Numbered from the stretch's first letter, positions 10,024 to 20,140 are shown. The stretch: 64,000 bases of DNA from Photobacterium sp. JCM 19050 (GCA_001310455.1 BAXG01000002.1:186001-250000), one strand, 5' to 3'. Notes: generated by a model from the letters alone, not told the origin. Numbers and translations: made by a program.

Positions 10024-10046
10024 ATGGCACCTGCGGGTGCCATTTT
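10024..10046 (+). terminator. Terminator after glyA
   Basis: ATGGCACC / GGGTGCCAT hairpin with a short TGC loop followed by a T run. Confidence 0.85.
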
Positions 10047-10144
10047 TGTATTTTGCGAATTATCTGAACCCGCTTTCCGTTTCCCTTCCTTCTTGCTTAA
10101 GGGGAAATCGGGTACACTGTCCCTCGATAAATTGAGGAGGCCCA

Positions 10145-10594
10145 ATGCACTGTCCATTTTGTGCTGCGACTGATACCAAAGTCATCGATTCCCGCTTGGT
10201 GGCAGATGGTCACCAGGTTCGTCGACGCCGCCAGTGCCTGGCGTGCAGCGAACGATTTACCACTTTTGAATCCGCTGAACTGGTGATGCCCGGTATCATC
10301 AAGAGCAATGGCAACCGCGAACCGTTCAATGAGAACAAGTTACGTGGCGGTTTCCTGCGAGCGCTGGAAAAGCGCCCAGTCAGTGCTGACGACATTGAAA
10401 AAGCCATCAACACCATTAAATCCCGAATCCGTGCGACCGGGGAACGTGAAATTCCGTCTGATATGGTTGGCGAGTTGGTGATGGAAGCACTGAAAGTGCT
10501 GGATAAAGTGGCTTACATCCGTTTCGCCTCTGTTTACCGCAGTTTTGAGGATATCCGGGAATTCGGTGAAGAAATCGCCCGGTTGGAAAAATAG
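10145..10594 (+). CDS. nrdR: Ribonucleotide reductase transcriptional repressor NrdR
   Basis: 149-residue zinc-ribbon and ATP-cone repressor that binds NrdR boxes in front of ribonucleotide reductase operons and senses dATP/ATP. The zinc ribbon is visible as CPFC near residue 3 and CLAC near 31, followed by a basic stretch HQVRRRRQ that contacts DNA. The ATP-cone covers roughly residues 49-139 ([18 protein letters not shown]). It begins the nrdR-ribD-ribE-ribBA-ribH-nusB cluster; ribD starts two bases after its stop. Frame and length are normal for the family. Confidence 0.97.
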   Translation: MHCPFCAATDTKVIDSRLVADGHQVRRRRQCLACSERFTTFESAELVMPGIIKSNGNREPFNENKLRGGFLRALEKRPVSADDIEKAINTIKSRIRATGEREIPSDMVGELVMEALKVLDKVAYIRFASVYRSFEDIREFGEEIARLEK

Positions 10595-10596
10595 TA

Positions 10597-11715
10597 GTGA
10601 AGACCTTTTCTGATTTTGATAGCCGCATGATGCGCCGCGCCCTTGAACTGGCAGCAGGAGGGCGGTTTACCACGGCGCCAAACCCGAATGTCGGCTGTGT
10701 GATTGCCAAAGGGGAAAAGGTTATCGGCGAAGGTTTCCACTTTCGAGCCGGTGAGCCCCATGCCGAAGTCCATGCCCTCCGGCAGGCAGGTGAACGAGCC
10801 AAAGGGGCAACAGCTTACGTCACGCTTGAGCCCTGTTCGCACTATGGACGTACGCCGCCCTGTGCCGAGGCACTGATCAACATCGGCGTATCACGCGTTG
10901 TATGCGCCATGGTGGACCCCAATCCGCAGGTTGCTGGACGTGGCATCAAGATGCTTGAGGATGCCGGTATTCAGGTTGATGTTGGCCTATACAGCGCCGA
11001 GGCAGAAGCGCTGAACCCAGGGTTCATCAAAAAAATGCACTCTGGAATGCCGTATGTACAGCTTAAACTGGCTGCCAGCCTGGATGGCCGGACTGCGCTA
11101 GCCAATGGTGAAAGCAAGTGGATAACCGGCCCTGATGCACGAAGCGATGTTCAGGTATTCCGTGCCATGAGCAGTGCTATTTTGTCCACCAGTGCCACGG
11201 TTCTTGCTGATGACCCTTCCCTGAATGTGAGATGGGAGCAGCTTCCTGAGAGTGTGCAAAAAGACTACCAGAAAGCAAATTTACACCAGCCGGTACGGGC
11301 GATCATTGACAGCCAGAACCGGGTGAAACCGCATCACCAGTTGTTTTCACTGCCGGGTAAGGTCGTGTTGCTCCGTACCCAGCAAGGCACTGAAGACTGG
11401 GGCGATGAAGTCGAACAGCTGATCGTTCCGGGTAGCAGTGAGGGTATAGACCTGACAGCAGCACTTAAAGTGCTGGCGGAAAACGGGCTACACCATATTT
11501 GGGTAGAAGCCGGTGCAAGCCTTGCCGGCTCGCTGGTTGAGCAAAATCTGGTGGATGAGCTTATTCTCTATCAGGCACCGAAACTGATGGGTGCGGACAG
11601 CCGAAGCCTGATTGCGATTCGTGGCCTGACCGCCATGAGTGAAGTTCCAGAGCTGAATATATCTGACGTGACCCTGGTTGGCAGGGATATCCGTATCCGG
11701 GCTATCCCGGTTTAA
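10597..11715 (+). CDS. ribD: Bifunctional diaminohydroxyphosphoribosylaminopyrimidine deaminase / 5-amino-6-(5-phosphoribosylamino)uracil reductase
   Basis: Second and third steps of riboflavin synthesis from GTP. The N-terminal deaminase domain (about residues 10-125) has the zinc ligands HAEVHAL and PCSHYGRTPPC; the C-terminal reductase domain has LKLAASLDGRTA and the glycine-rich EAGASLAGSLVE used for NADPH binding. 372 residues, normal. The GTG at 10597, two bases after nrdR, is the first in-frame start and keeps the whole deaminase domain; ATG 10627 would cut into it. Tight spacing to nrdR indicates cotranscription. Confidence 0.95.
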   Translation: MKTFSDFDSRMMRRALELAAGGRFTTAPNPNVGCVIAKGEKVIGEGFHFRAGEPHAEVHALRQAGERAKGATAYVTLEPCSHYGRTPPCAEALINIGVSRVVCAMVDPNPQVAGRGIKMLEDAGIQVDVGLYSAEAEALNPGFIKKMHSGMPYVQLKLAASLDGRTALANGESKWITGPDARSDVQVFRAMSSAILSTSATVLADDPSLNVRWEQLPESVQKDYQKANLHQPVRAIIDSQNRVKPHHQLFSLPGKVVLLRTQQGTEDWGDEVEQLIVPGSSEGIDLTAALKVLAENGLHHIWVEAGASLAGSLVEQNLVDELILYQAPKLMGADSRSLIAIRGLTAMSEVPELNISDVTLVGRDIRIRAIPV

Positions 11716-11764
11716 CTGACTTTTTGGGTATCGCCTGTTAGCCAGGGCGTTACAGGAAACACTG

Positions 11765-12424
11765 ATGTTTACAGGAATTGTAGAAGCGGTTGGCCGCATC
11801 AAAACTATTACACCCAAGGGTGACGATATTTCCGTTACTGTCCAGAGCGGCAAAATGTCACTGGAGGATGTGAAGTTAGGTGACAGTATTGCCACTAACG
11901 GCGTGTGCCTGACCGTAGTGAAGCTGAATAATGACGGCTATGTTGCCGATCTTTCCGTTGAGACCCTCAAGCGAACCGCTTTCGCCTCCTACAAAGCGGG
12001 CGAGCCGGTTAACCTTGAAAAAGCGATGCAGCCTACGACCCGGTTTGGTGGCCATATCGTTTCTGGGCATGTTGATGGCGTAGGCACCATCAGTACCCGT
12101 CAGCCGGTTGGCCGGGCTGTAGAGTTCTGGGTTGATGCACCCAAAGACCTTGCCAGGTATATTGCCGAGAAAGGGTCGATTACCGTAGACGGTATCAGCC
12201 TGACCGTAAATGCGGTTGACGGAAACCGTTTCAAACTGACAATCGTCCCGCATACTGCTTCGGAAACGACAATGGACAACTTCCAGCCTGGCCGCAAGGT
12301 GAATCTGGAAGTGGATGTGATCGCCCGTTACCTTGAGCGGTTGATGATGGGCGACAAAGCTGCAGAGCCTGCTGGTGCAGGACTTTCTATGGCGACACTG
12401 GCAAAAGCCGGCTTTTTAAAATAA
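11765..12424 (+). CDS. ribE: Riboflavin synthase alpha chain
   Basis: Joins two 6,7-dimethyl-8-ribityllumazine molecules to give riboflavin. 219 residues made of two lumazine-binding repeats: MFTGIVEAVG opens the first, GGHIVSGHVDGVG opens the second near residue 98, and each carries a GVCLTV or GISLTV strand. The C-terminal tail beyond about 205 is variable. Fifty bases separate it from ribD and thirty from ribBA, so one operon is likely. Named ribE here; the same gene is called ribC in some species. Confidence 0.96.
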   Translation: MFTGIVEAVGRIKTITPKGDDISVTVQSGKMSLEDVKLGDSIATNGVCLTVVKLNNDGYVADLSVETLKRTAFASYKAGEPVNLEKAMQPTTRFGGHIVSGHVDGVGTISTRQPVGRAVEFWVDAPKDLARYIAEKGSITVDGISLTVNAVDGNRFKLTIVPHTASETTMDNFQPGRKVNLEVDVIARYLERLMMGDKAAEPAGAGLSMATLAKAGFLK

Positions 12425-12453
12425 CCCGATTTCGTGAGTGAAGGACTTGTTGT

Positions 12454-13562
12454 ATGGCACTGAGTAGCGCAAAGGAAATTATCGACGATATCCGCCAGGG
12501 TAAAATGGTTATCCTGATGGATGACGAAGACCGCGAGAACGAAGGCGACATTATCATTGCAGCTGAAGCGATCACGCCGGAAGCCATTAACTTTATGGCG
12601 ACCCATGGCCGAGGCCTTATTTGCCTGACCTTGACCAAAGCACGCTGCCAGACGCTTGGCCTTCCTTTAATGGTGTCAGACAACAATGCCCAATTCACGA
12701 CCGCTTTCACTGTATCCGTCGAAGCGGCAGAAGGTGTGACTACCGGCATCTCAGCGGCTGACCGTGCTCGAACGGTGCAGGCGGCTGTAGCGAAAGACGC
12801 CAAGGCTGCCGATTTGGTGCAGCCCGGGCATATCTTCCCGTTGATGGCGCAGGACGGCGGCGTGCTGACACGAGCCGGACACACAGAAGCTGCTTGTGAC
12901 CTTGCCCGTCTTGGTGGTTTTGAGCCTGCGGGTGTGATTGTTGAAATCCTCAACGATGACGGCACCATGCACGTCGGCCGGACCTTGAGATTTTTGCTGA
13001 AAAGCACGGCATCAAGCTGGGTACTATTGCCGACCTCATTGAATACCGTAACCAGAACGAAACCACGGTCGAACGTGTTGCCGAGTGCCGGCTGCCTACT
13101 GAGTTCGGCGAGTTTGATCTGGTGACCTACCGTGACACCATCGACAACCAGATTCACTACGCCCTCAAAAAAGGCGAGGTCGTTGACAAGCCGGTGCTGG
13201 TGCGTGTTCACCTGCAAGATACTTTTACCGATGTGCTGCATTCCAATCGTTCTGCTGACCGAAGCTGGTCACTGCAACAGGCCATGGCGCGGATTGGTGA
13301 AGAAGGTGGCGTGTTGGTCATCCTTGGCCGGGAGGAGACAACTGACTCCTTAATCCAAAAAGTGAAACTCTTTGAAGCGGAAGATGCCGGACAGGAACCG
13401 CGCAAGGCAAAATGGCAGGGAACATCCCGTCGGGTCGGCGTGGGCTCTCAGATTCTCGCCGATCTCGGTGTCGGTGAAATGAAGCTGCTTTCATCCAGCA
13501 ACAAGCGATACCACGCACTTTCTGGCTTCGGCCTGAAGGTTGTCGAATACGTCTGCGAATAA
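12454..13562 (+). CDS. ribBA: RibBA-type protein: 3,4-dihydroxy-2-butanone 4-phosphate synthase with degenerate GTP cyclohydrolase II domain, one frame break
   Basis: The N-terminal 200 residues are a complete RibB domain ([17 protein letters not shown], acidic active-site loop, and THGRGLICL), which makes the four-carbon unit of riboflavin from ribulose 5-phosphate. The frame breaks near 12969 because one G is missing (ACCATGCACG for ACCATGGCACG); restored, the protein has 369 residues. The C-terminal half aligns with RibA, but the zinc-binding cysteines and the SLRCDCG segment are absent (the stretch reads [18 protein letters not shown]), so it should not hydrolyse GTP. A separate RibA would be needed elsewhere in the genome. 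Operon with ribE and ribH. Confidence 0.92.
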
Positions 13563-13720
13563 GAATTTCCAGGGTAAAAGACAGTCATTTAATACAGTTA
13601 GGCAGGGGGTGATGCCTCCTGCCTTAAATCATGCGGGATACTGGCTGGTGACTTTCACCCGAACTGTGCTAGAATCCCGCGGTTTTTCTAACCGGATTAG
13701 AATACTCAACAGGAAGGCCC

Positions 13721-14190
13721 ATGAAGGTTATTGAAGGCGCTATCGCCGCACCAAATGCTCAGATTGCTATTGTTATCTCCCGTTTTAACAGCTTTATTAA
13801 CGAAAGCCTGTTGGAAGGTGCAGTTGATGCACTCAAGCGCATGGGGCAAGTCAGCGAAGAGAACATCACCGTTATTCGTGTCCCGGGTGCTTACGAGTTG
13901 CCGCTGGTGGCTAAACGTGTTGCCAAGTCAGACCGTTACGATGCGATTGTTGCATTGGCTCTGTAATTCGTGGCGGCACACCACACTTTGAATATGTCGC
14001 CGGTGAATGTAATAAAGGCCTTGCACAGGTTGCGCTGGAATTTGATACACCGGTAGCTTTCGGTGTCCTGACTGTTGATACCATTGAACAAGCCATCGAA
14101 CGCGCGGGTACCAAGGCGGGTAATAAAGGGGCAGAGGCTGCACTCAGCGCGCTTGAAATGGTTAATGTACTGTCCCAGATCGATTCCTAA
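13721..14190 (+). CDS. ribH: 6,7-Dimethyl-8-ribityllumazine synthase, one frame break
   Basis: Penultimate riboflavin step; forms 60-subunit or smaller cages. N-terminal [23 protein letters not shown] and the substrate motifs VPGAYELP and, after the break, [16 protein letters not shown] are all present. Near 13957 one G is missing (GCATTGGCTCTG for GCATTGGGCTCTG), creating a false stop at 13964. Restored length is 156 residues, the usual value. ribH is the only copy visible and is essential in most bacteria without a riboflavin importer, so the break is best read as a sequence error. nusB starts 12 bases downstream. Confidence 0.93.
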
Positions 14191-14201
14191 CAGGGGGTAG
14201 A

Positions 14202-14654
14202 GTGAAACCATCCGCACGTCGTAATGCCCGTCAGTTTGCGTTGCAAGCCATTTACTCTTGGCAGATTTCTCAGGAAAACGTTGCCAACATTGAGCAACAA
14301 TTCCTGAGCGCAGGACGCTATGAAGAAGAAGCGTTCCAGGGCGATGAGCCGTCGCTGCGTGCGCCGGAGACCGACGTGGATTACTTCCGCGATTTGCTGA
14401 CTGGCGTGACCCTTCATCACGCAGAGCTGGATGCAAAAATGCGCCCGTATCTTTCACGTCCCCTGCAGGACCTGGATGAAATGGAACACGCACTGCTGCG
14501 CCTGTCTGTGTATGAAATGATGAAGCGCGAAGACGTACCTCATAAAGTTATCATTAACGAAGCTATCGAGCTGGCCAAGCGTTTCGGCGCTGAAGACAGC
14601 CACAAGTTCGTCAATGGTGTGCTTGATAAGCTGGTTCCAGCTCTTCGAAAGTAA
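14202..14654 (+). CDS. nusB: Transcription antitermination factor NusB
   Basis: 150-residue all-helical protein that binds BoxA RNA with NusE (S10) to allow antitermination in rRNA operons. Family landmarks: [15 protein letters not shown] at the N-terminus and the C-terminal [29 protein letters not shown]. The start is GTG 14202 behind AGGGGGT. The ribH-nusB pairing is typical of proteobacteria. A strong hairpin terminator follows. Confidence 0.96.
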   Translation: MKPSARRNARQFALQAIYSWQISQENVANIEQQFLSAGRYEEEAFQGDEPSLRAPETDVDYFRDLLTGVTLHHAELDAKMRPYLSRPLQDLDEMEHALLRLSVYEMMKREDVPHKVIINEAIELAKRFGAEDSHKFVNGVLDKLVPALRK

Positions 14655-14661
14655 TATCCTG

Positions 14662-14689
14662 AAAAGGCCAGCAATGCTGGCCTTTTTTC
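14662..14689 (+). terminator. Terminator after nusB
   Basis: AAGGCCAGCA / TGCTGGCCTT inverted repeat followed by a T run; thiL starts 37 bases later. Confidence 0.85.
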
Positions 14690-14725
14690 TAACTATTCTA
14701 AAAAACACAAACAACGGTAACTGCA

Positions 14726-15705
14726 ATGGCCTGCGGTGAATTCGATCTGATTTCGCGCTACTTCCAAACGCAAAATGTTTCACGCCGGGACGTCAATGTC
14801 CCTATCGGCGACGACTGCGCAATCCTGACTGTGCCGGAAGGCAATCAACTGGCGGTAACAACGGATACGCTTGTTGCCGGGACCCATTTTCTCGCTTGTG
14901 CACCCGCTGAGCTCGTCGCGCATAAGGCGCTGGCTGCCAACCTCAGCGATCTGGCTGCCATGGGTGCGACGCCTGCCTGGGTGTCCCTTGCACTGACACT
15001 GCCCGAGCCGGATGAGGCATGGGTGAAAGCATTCTGTAATGGCTTTTTCAAACTGGCTGAATATTTCAATGTCCAGCTAATCGGTGGTGATACCACTAAA
15101 GGTGATGTTCTTTCCATAACGATCACAGCGCAAGGTGTGGTGCCTGCGGGTACCGCACTGACACGGGGCGGAGCCGCCATCGGAGATTGGGTATATGTTA
15201 CCGGAACTCTCGGTGACAGTGCTGCGGGGCTGGATGCCATCCTTGGCGGCAAAAATGCGACATTGGGCGTGTCAGACGTGCTGCGTGAGCGCCATTACAA
15301 GCGCACTCCCCGGGTACTGGCTGGGCAGTCCCTGAGATCGATTGCCTCAGCCTGCGTGGATATCTCAGACGGTCTGGTTTCAGACCTCGGCCATATCCTA
15401 AGCCGAAGCGGCGTTTCTGCGTGGTGGATGCAGACCTTCTTCCAATGTCTGCAGAATTTCTGTCCTGCTATGCAAACGTGGAAGACGCCCGCCGTATTGC
15501 ACTGACAAGCGGCGAGGAATATGAGCTTTGCTTTACGGTTTCAGAACAGAACAAAGGCGCAGTCCAAAGCGCTTTGACCCACAGCGGGGTGAGTGCCACC
15601 TGTATTGGTCAAATCCGCCCCGGCAGCGGCCTCAAAGTGATGCAGGGGAACCGGGAAGTACAATGGGATTTGGCCGGTTATGATCATTTTCGGAGCGACA
15701 AGTGA
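14726..15705 (+). CDS. thiL: Thiamine-monophosphate kinase, one frame break
   Basis: Phosphorylates thiamine monophosphate to the active coenzyme. N-terminal GEFDLISRYF and PIGDDCAIL (metal and ATP site) are classic, followed by AVTTDTLVAGTHF, NLSDLAAMGA and the GGDTTKGD motif; VDISDGLVSDLGHIL lies just before the break. Near 15419 one base is missing (GVSARVDADLLP expected), after which the frame continues to the stop at 15703-15705. Restored length is 326 residues. The last four bases overlap the pgpA GTG start, suggesting coupled translation. Confidence 0.94.
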
Positions 15706-16190
15706 GTAAACCAACCGACAAACTGAGTATGGCAAATCCAGTCCACCTTCTGGCTACCGGGTTTGGCAGCGGCCTTTCCGCCGTCGTACCGGGAACCATG
15801 GGAACACTGGCTGCCGTCCCTTTCTATTTGCTGATGACACAACTGCCGGTGACGGCGTACTGGGGCATTGTGGCGATTGCTTCGCTGGTCGGGATTTACC
15901 TTTGCGGGAAGACCTCTTCTGATATGGAAGTCCACGATCATGGCAGCATCGTCTGGGATGAGTTTGTTGGCTTTTGGATCACCATGGGTGTGGTTTCAGT
16001 CGTTTCCTGGCAAAGTGTCCTGGCAGGTTTTATGGTCTTCCGTGCATTTGACATGATAAAGCCCTGGCCTATCAAATGGTTTGATCAACATGTCCATGGC
16101 GGGTTCGGTATCATGCTGGATGACATTGTGGCCGGAGTGATGTCAGCCGTTACCATGTTTCTCCTCTCCCACTGGTTCGGGTGGTGGTGA
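15702..16190 (+). CDS. pgpA: Phosphatidylglycerophosphatase A
   Basis: Membrane enzyme that dephosphorylates phosphatidylglycerophosphate to phosphatidylglycerol. 162 residues with LATGFGSGLSAVVPGTMGTL, IVWDEFVGFWI and the C-terminal RAFDMIKPWPIKWFDQ followed by LDDIVAGV, the family's acidic active-site motifs, between four hydrophobic segments. The GTG start at 15702 overlaps the thiL stop. Gene order thiL-pgpA is conserved in enteric bacteria and vibrios. Confidence 0.95.
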   Translation: MSKPTDKLSMANPVHLLATGFGSGLSAVVPGTMGTLAAVPFYLLMTQLPVTAYWGIVAIASLVGIYLCGKTSSDMEVHDHGSIVWDEFVGFWITMGVVSVVSWQSVLAGFMVFRAFDMIKPWPIKWFDQHVHGGFGIMLDDIVAGVMSAVTMFLLSHWFGWW

Positions 16191-16199
16191 CAGATTGTC

Positions 16200-16226
16200 A
16201 GGCTCCGGTCACTCCGGGGCCTTTCT
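16200..16226 (+). terminator. Terminator after pgpA
   Basis: AGGCTCCGG / CCGGGGCCT imperfect stem followed by a short T-rich run. Confidence 0.6.
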
Positions 16227-16536
16227 GTTAAACATCGAATTTCCCGACTGTTATCTCACCTAGCTTCGCATTTCCCCCTGCATGTATGACGAGTTTTCCT
16301 TACCTCCTCATGACAACCTGTTGTCTTCGTTTTGATAAGCTGGATGCTGTTTTATCGCGTTTTTTTGCATCATAGTGACAGTTGGAGTTACGGTAAAAAC
16401 ACCCTTGGTGATTTCGTAGCGAGTTGTGTTGAGTCTGCCTGGAATACGTGGGAGGAATGCTCGACACATCAGGTGCTTACGTACCCAAATTTCGAATATA
16501 ATAGCCGGGCTTCATTCCCCAGAGAAACCTCGAAAA
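16227..16536. other. Intergenic region upstream of pqiABC
   Basis: About 310 bases with no supported gene. The pqiA reading frame stays open back to 16426, but that extension has no PqiA similarity and is preceded by no ribosome site, so the region is taken as promoter and leader for pqiABC. No clear operator was found. Confidence 0.5.
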
Positions 16537-17894
16537 ATGTCAGAAAAAGAGCCTGAAAATACATTAATAGCGTGCGAAGAATGCGGGCTCGTTTCCGAAA
16601 TTCCACCGATGAATGCGGGGCACAGTGCCAGCTGTACACGGTGTGGGCACACGCTCATGCAGCGTATTGAATCGCCTCATACCACGATGATGGCTTATGG
16701 TTCATCGTGTCTGGTTATGTTGTTACTCAGCACTGTGTTTCCCTTTATGTCGTTCAGTGTGCAGGGTATTAAGCACGAAATATCGCTGATGTATGCGGTC
16801 AGGGTATTCCATTACTTTGGAAACAACTTCCTGGCGGTGTTGCTGTTGATTACAGTTATCATCCTTCCGGCGCTGTATACAACGACCTTGATGTATCTTT
16901 TCCATGTTGCCGAAAAGCAGCGAAGGGGTAAAAAAACATTGCGTTCCCCTGCGTTGATTAAGCAGTTGTGCAGATTGGTTTTCCGAATAGAAACCTGGTT
17001 GCTTGTGGATGTTTTCCTGGTGGGTGTGCTTGTGAGCCTGGTCAAGATTGCCTCACTGGCAGATGTGGGAATGGGGTACTCGTTCTGGGCGTTTTGTGCC
17101 TACACCGTTCTGGTCGTCAAATGCATGCGGAATATAGACAAAGAGTGGTTGTGGGAAAACCTGTTCCCGGTATATCCCGTTACCGGAGTAAAAGCCGGTG
17201 ACTCACACCTGTCAGGCAATCATGTTCCTTGCGGGCTTTGCGAACAGATAAATCCGGTTGTTGGTGGTTTGCCGGGGAACTGTATTCGCTGTGGCAGTAT
17301 GCTCCAGCCTACGATCCGGGTACAAGCCTCCAATGGTGCTGGGCGTTTCTCATTTCGGCGATAATTTTTTACATCCCGGCCAATCTTTACCCGATGATGT
17401 ACACCTCCAGTTTGGGTACTACAGAAACATCCACCATCATGGACGGCGTTATTCTTCTCTGGAATATGGGCTCTTACCCCATTGCAATGATTATCTTTAT
17501 TGCCAGTGTTTTCGTGCCTTTGACGAAAATGCTCATCCTCGGTTGGCTCTTTTTCTCGGCAGGAAAACAAGAAAAGGACAACGAGGTTGATCCCGGAACC
17601 AAATTGAAATATTACCGTGTGACCGAAATCATTGGTCGCTGGTCAATGATCGATGTCTTTGTTGTAGCCATCTTAACTGCGCTGGTTCAACTGAAAGGGT
17701 TGATGTCTATCAGCCCGGGTCCAGCAGCCCTGTATTTTGCTCTGGTCGTTGTATTAACCATATGTGCTGCGCTTGCGTTTGACCCCCGGGTTTTTTGGGG
17801 GCCTTTGGCAAGTGCAGAAGAGTCACCTGAACCAGAGAGCAATTCCCGGACCTTAGATACGCCCGGATTAGTTGGAAATGCGGAACATGAATGA
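16537..17894 (+). CDS. pqiA: PqiA-family membrane protein (paraquat-inducible protein A), one frame break
   Basis: Inner-membrane partner of an MCE lipid-transport system. The restored 452-residue protein has two homologous halves, each with a zinc-ribbon (CEECGLVSEIP...CTRCG near residues 11-33; CGLCEQINPV...CIRCGS in the middle) followed by four hydrophobic segments and the FPFMSFSV or NLYPMMYTSS loop typical of PqiA. One base is missing near 17312, between CIRCGSMLQ and YDPGTSLQWCWAF. Start ATG 16537 begins MSEKEPENTL. pqiB overlaps the end. LetA (YebS) is the nearest alternative, but the three-domain MCE protein and the lipoprotein downstream favour Pqi. Confidence 0.9.
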
Positions 17895-19536
17895 AACGAT
17901 AAAAACAACCGCAGACGTGAGAACCACTAAAAAGTTTTCCGCGGTTTGGATTATTCCCCTGGTCTCGCTGACAGTCGGTATTTGGATGCTGTATCACTAT
18001 ATCAGTAGCCAGGGACCGGAAATTACCCTGACCGTCCAGACGGCAGAAGGTATTGAAGCAGGCAAGACCGAAATCAAAGCGCGCAGCGTCAAAGTTGGTG
18101 TGGTAACGTCTGTTACCCTCAGTGACGATTACAATTCCATTGTTCTCAAAGCCAAAATTGACAAATCTGCAGCCGGTCTGCTTCGCAAGGATTCCCTTTT
18201 CTGGGTGGTGAAGCCCCGTATTGGCAAGGAAGGGGTGTCTGGTCTGGATACCTTGTTGTCCGGCTCTTATATCGAATTGAGACCGGGAAAGGCAAAAGAG
18301 GAGCAACACGCTTTCGCCATGCTGGAGGTGCCTCCGTTGGCTCCACCTGATGCCAAGGGGCTGCGTGTTCAGTTGACATCCAACCAGGCAGGCAAGCTGT
18401 CAGTGGGTGATCCTGTGCTATATGAAGGTTATACCGTTGGCCGGGTTGAGAAGGCAAGTTTCGATATTGAGCGCCAGAAGGCAGTTTATCAACTGTTTAT
18501 CTTCCAGCCTTATGACGCCCTTGTTCGCACCCGTTCTCGTTTCTGGATGACCTCAGGTATTGATCTCCAGCTGAATGCCGAAGGCTTCAATGTGGATATC
18601 GGTTCTATCGAATCGTTGCTGACCGGCGGGGTGAGTTTTTCTGTGCCGAAAGGCTCCCCTCAAGGGATACCCGTTACCCAGCAGATGTCCTCATTTCAGC
18701 TGTTTGACAACATGAAGCAGATTCGTGAGCAAATGTATGAAAACTACCTGGAGTTTGCGATGCTGTTCAGCGAGTCTGTCCGCGGCCTGAATCCGGGCGC
18801 TCCGGTGGAATACCGCGGCATCCGGATTGGTACGGTGGAAAAAGTGCCGCTGCATCTTTCCAACCGCACTGATGGCTTCTCGTCCAAGCGAATTCCGGTT
18901 TTGGTACATATTGAGATTGAGCGGATGTTTGATCCGGCGCTTTCGATGTCGTCATCTGAGCTGCGCGCGAACTTTGCCCGGGAATTTAAGAATGGACTCC
19001 GTGCGACACTGAAAACCGGAAACCTGCTGACCGGGGCTCTGTATATTGATGCGGATTTCTACCCAGACGAGCACAAGCAGGATTATCTCAACCAGTACCG
19101 CGGATACGATGTGTTCCCGACAAAAGCCGGTGGGTTTGCCCAAATTCAGCGCCAGGTGAGCAGTATCCTCAATAAGGTGAACGCTCTGCCTGTGGAAAGC
19201 ATGTTGGTCTCAATGGACGGTACGTTAAAGTCAACAGAGCAAACGCTGAAGACCTTCAATCAGGTCGGCAAAAATCTGGATAAATTACTCAAGCAGAAAG
19301 ATACACAGCAGATTCCGGGTGAGGTGCGTGAAAGCCTTCAACAGATTCAGGATACCCTGCAGGGCTTCAGCCCAGATGCTCAGGCGTACCGTGACCTGGA
19401 GAAAGCACTGGCAAATATGAATGATGTAATGGCAGAGCTGAAACCTGTGCTGCGCCAGATTAATGAAAAGCCAAATGCTCTGATCTTCGGTGATACCAAG
19501 CGCGAAGATCCTGTACCGGCTAAAGGAAAGAACTGA
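17887..19536 (+). CDS. pqiB: MCE-domain periplasm-spanning protein PqiB
   Basis: Anchored by one N-terminal membrane segment (VWIIPLVSLTVGIWMLY) and carrying three MCE repeats, seen as ITLTVQTAEGIEAGKTEIKA, LRVQLTSNQAGKLSVGDPV and FSESVRGLNPGAPVEYRGI, followed by a long helical C-terminal region (about residues 430-545) that in the family builds a hexameric tunnel towards the outer membrane. About 549 residues, as in E. coli PqiB. Starts are possible at TTG 17872, ATG 17878 and ATG 17887, all overlapping the pqiA end; none has a strong ribosome site. The system is thought to move phospholipids between membranes. Confidence 0.9.
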   Translation: MNETIKTTADVRTTKKFSAVWIIPLVSLTVGIWMLYHYISSQGPEITLTVQTAEGIEAGKTEIKARSVKVGVVTSVTLSDDYNSIVLKAKIDKSAAGLLRKDSLFWVVKPRIGKEGVSGLDTLLSGSYIELRPGKAKEEQHAFAMLEVPPLAPPDAKGLRVQLTSNQAGKLSVGDPVLYEGYTVGRVEKASFDIERQKAVYQLFIFQPYDALVRTRSRFWMTSGIDLQLNAEGFNVDIGSIESLLTGGVSFSVPKGSPQGIPVTQQMSSFQLFDNMKQIREQMYENYLEFAMLFSESVRGLNPGAPVEYRGIRIGTVEKVPLHLSNRTDGFSSKRIPVLVHIEIERMFDPALSMSSSELRANFAREFKNGLRATLKTGNLLTGALYIDADFYPDEHKQDYLNQYRGYDVFPTKAGGFAQIQRQVSSILNKVNALPVESMLVSMDGTLKSTEQTLKTFNQVGKNLDKLLKQKDTQQIPGEVRESLQQIQDTLQGFSPDAQAYRDLEKALANMNDVMAELKPVLRQINEKPNALIFGDTKREDPVPAKGKN

Positions 19537-20123
19537 TGAAGAAAACCCTTTCAGTATTGTTGGTTTTACTCACGCTGGCTGGCTGCAGTGCGACGAGCAG
19601 CGAACCTGCTGTGAATACCTTTGTGTTGCCGACGCCGGCAGCACAGAGCCAACTGGTTACCCGGGACGGACAACCTTTGCTGATAGTCCAGCCGGTGGAA
19701 ATGGCAGATTATTTGGCCGGAACCGGGCTTGTCTACAAAGTGTCTGACTCAGAAATTGTCATTGCCCAGCAAAACCTTTGGGGGGAGAGCATTGCCAACC
19801 AGCTTACCCGCCGCATTACCCGGGAGCTTCGTGCAGACCAGAAAGCGTACTGGCCGGTTGAGCTTACTCCGGCTATGGCGACCCAGAGCCTGCCAAGCCT
19901 GCAGGTAAAAATCAGTGCATTTAACGGCGACTACAACGGAAACGCTGAAGTGTCCGGAGAGTGGATGGTGTTGGATGGAAACGGCGAGCTGGAATATGTC
20001 CGTGAGTTCTCTTACCTGATCCCGCTTGATGAAAGCGGCTACCAGGCACTTGTTTCTGCCTTGTCGAAGGGTGTGGAGCAGTTGACAACATCCATAGCGG
20101 GAACCATCGCGAAGACAAAATAA
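19536..20123 (+). CDS. pqiC: Outer-membrane lipoprotein PqiC (ABC-type transport auxiliary lipoprotein)
   Basis: 195 residues with a lipoprotein signal peptide ending in the lipobox LAGC (cysteine at residue 18). The body matches the PqiC/YmbA family, with FVLPTPAAQSQL, VQPVEMADYL and NLWGESIANQLTRRI. Its ATG overlaps the pqiB stop by one base (TGATG), so the three pqi genes form one coupled operon. In E. coli PqiC docks the PqiB needle to the outer membrane. Confidence 0.9.
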   Translation: MKKTLSVLLVLLTLAGCSATSSEPAVNTFVLPTPAAQSQLVTRDGQPLLIVQPVEMADYLAGTGLVYKVSDSEIVIAQQNLWGESIANQLTRRITRELRADQKAYWPVELTPAMATQSLPSLQVKISAFNGDYNGNAEVSGEWMVLDGNGELEYVREFSYLIPLDESGYQALVSALSKGVEQLTTSIAGTIAKTK

Positions 20124-20140
20124 CGCCGTTAAAACGACAA

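Noticed and set aside
13563..13720. Possible FMN riboswitch in the riboflavin operon
   Set aside because: I looked for the conserved RFN-element core before ribD, ribBA and ribH and did not find it.
13721..14190. ribH, ispA, thiL, nqrB, nqrF and others as true pseudogenes
   Set aside because: All breaks are missing bases, motifs are complete on both sides and the functions are essential or central; sequence error is far more likely.
16426..16536. N-terminal extension of pqiA
   Set aside because: The extra 37 codons have no PqiA similarity; the zinc-ribbon begins shortly after ATG 16537.
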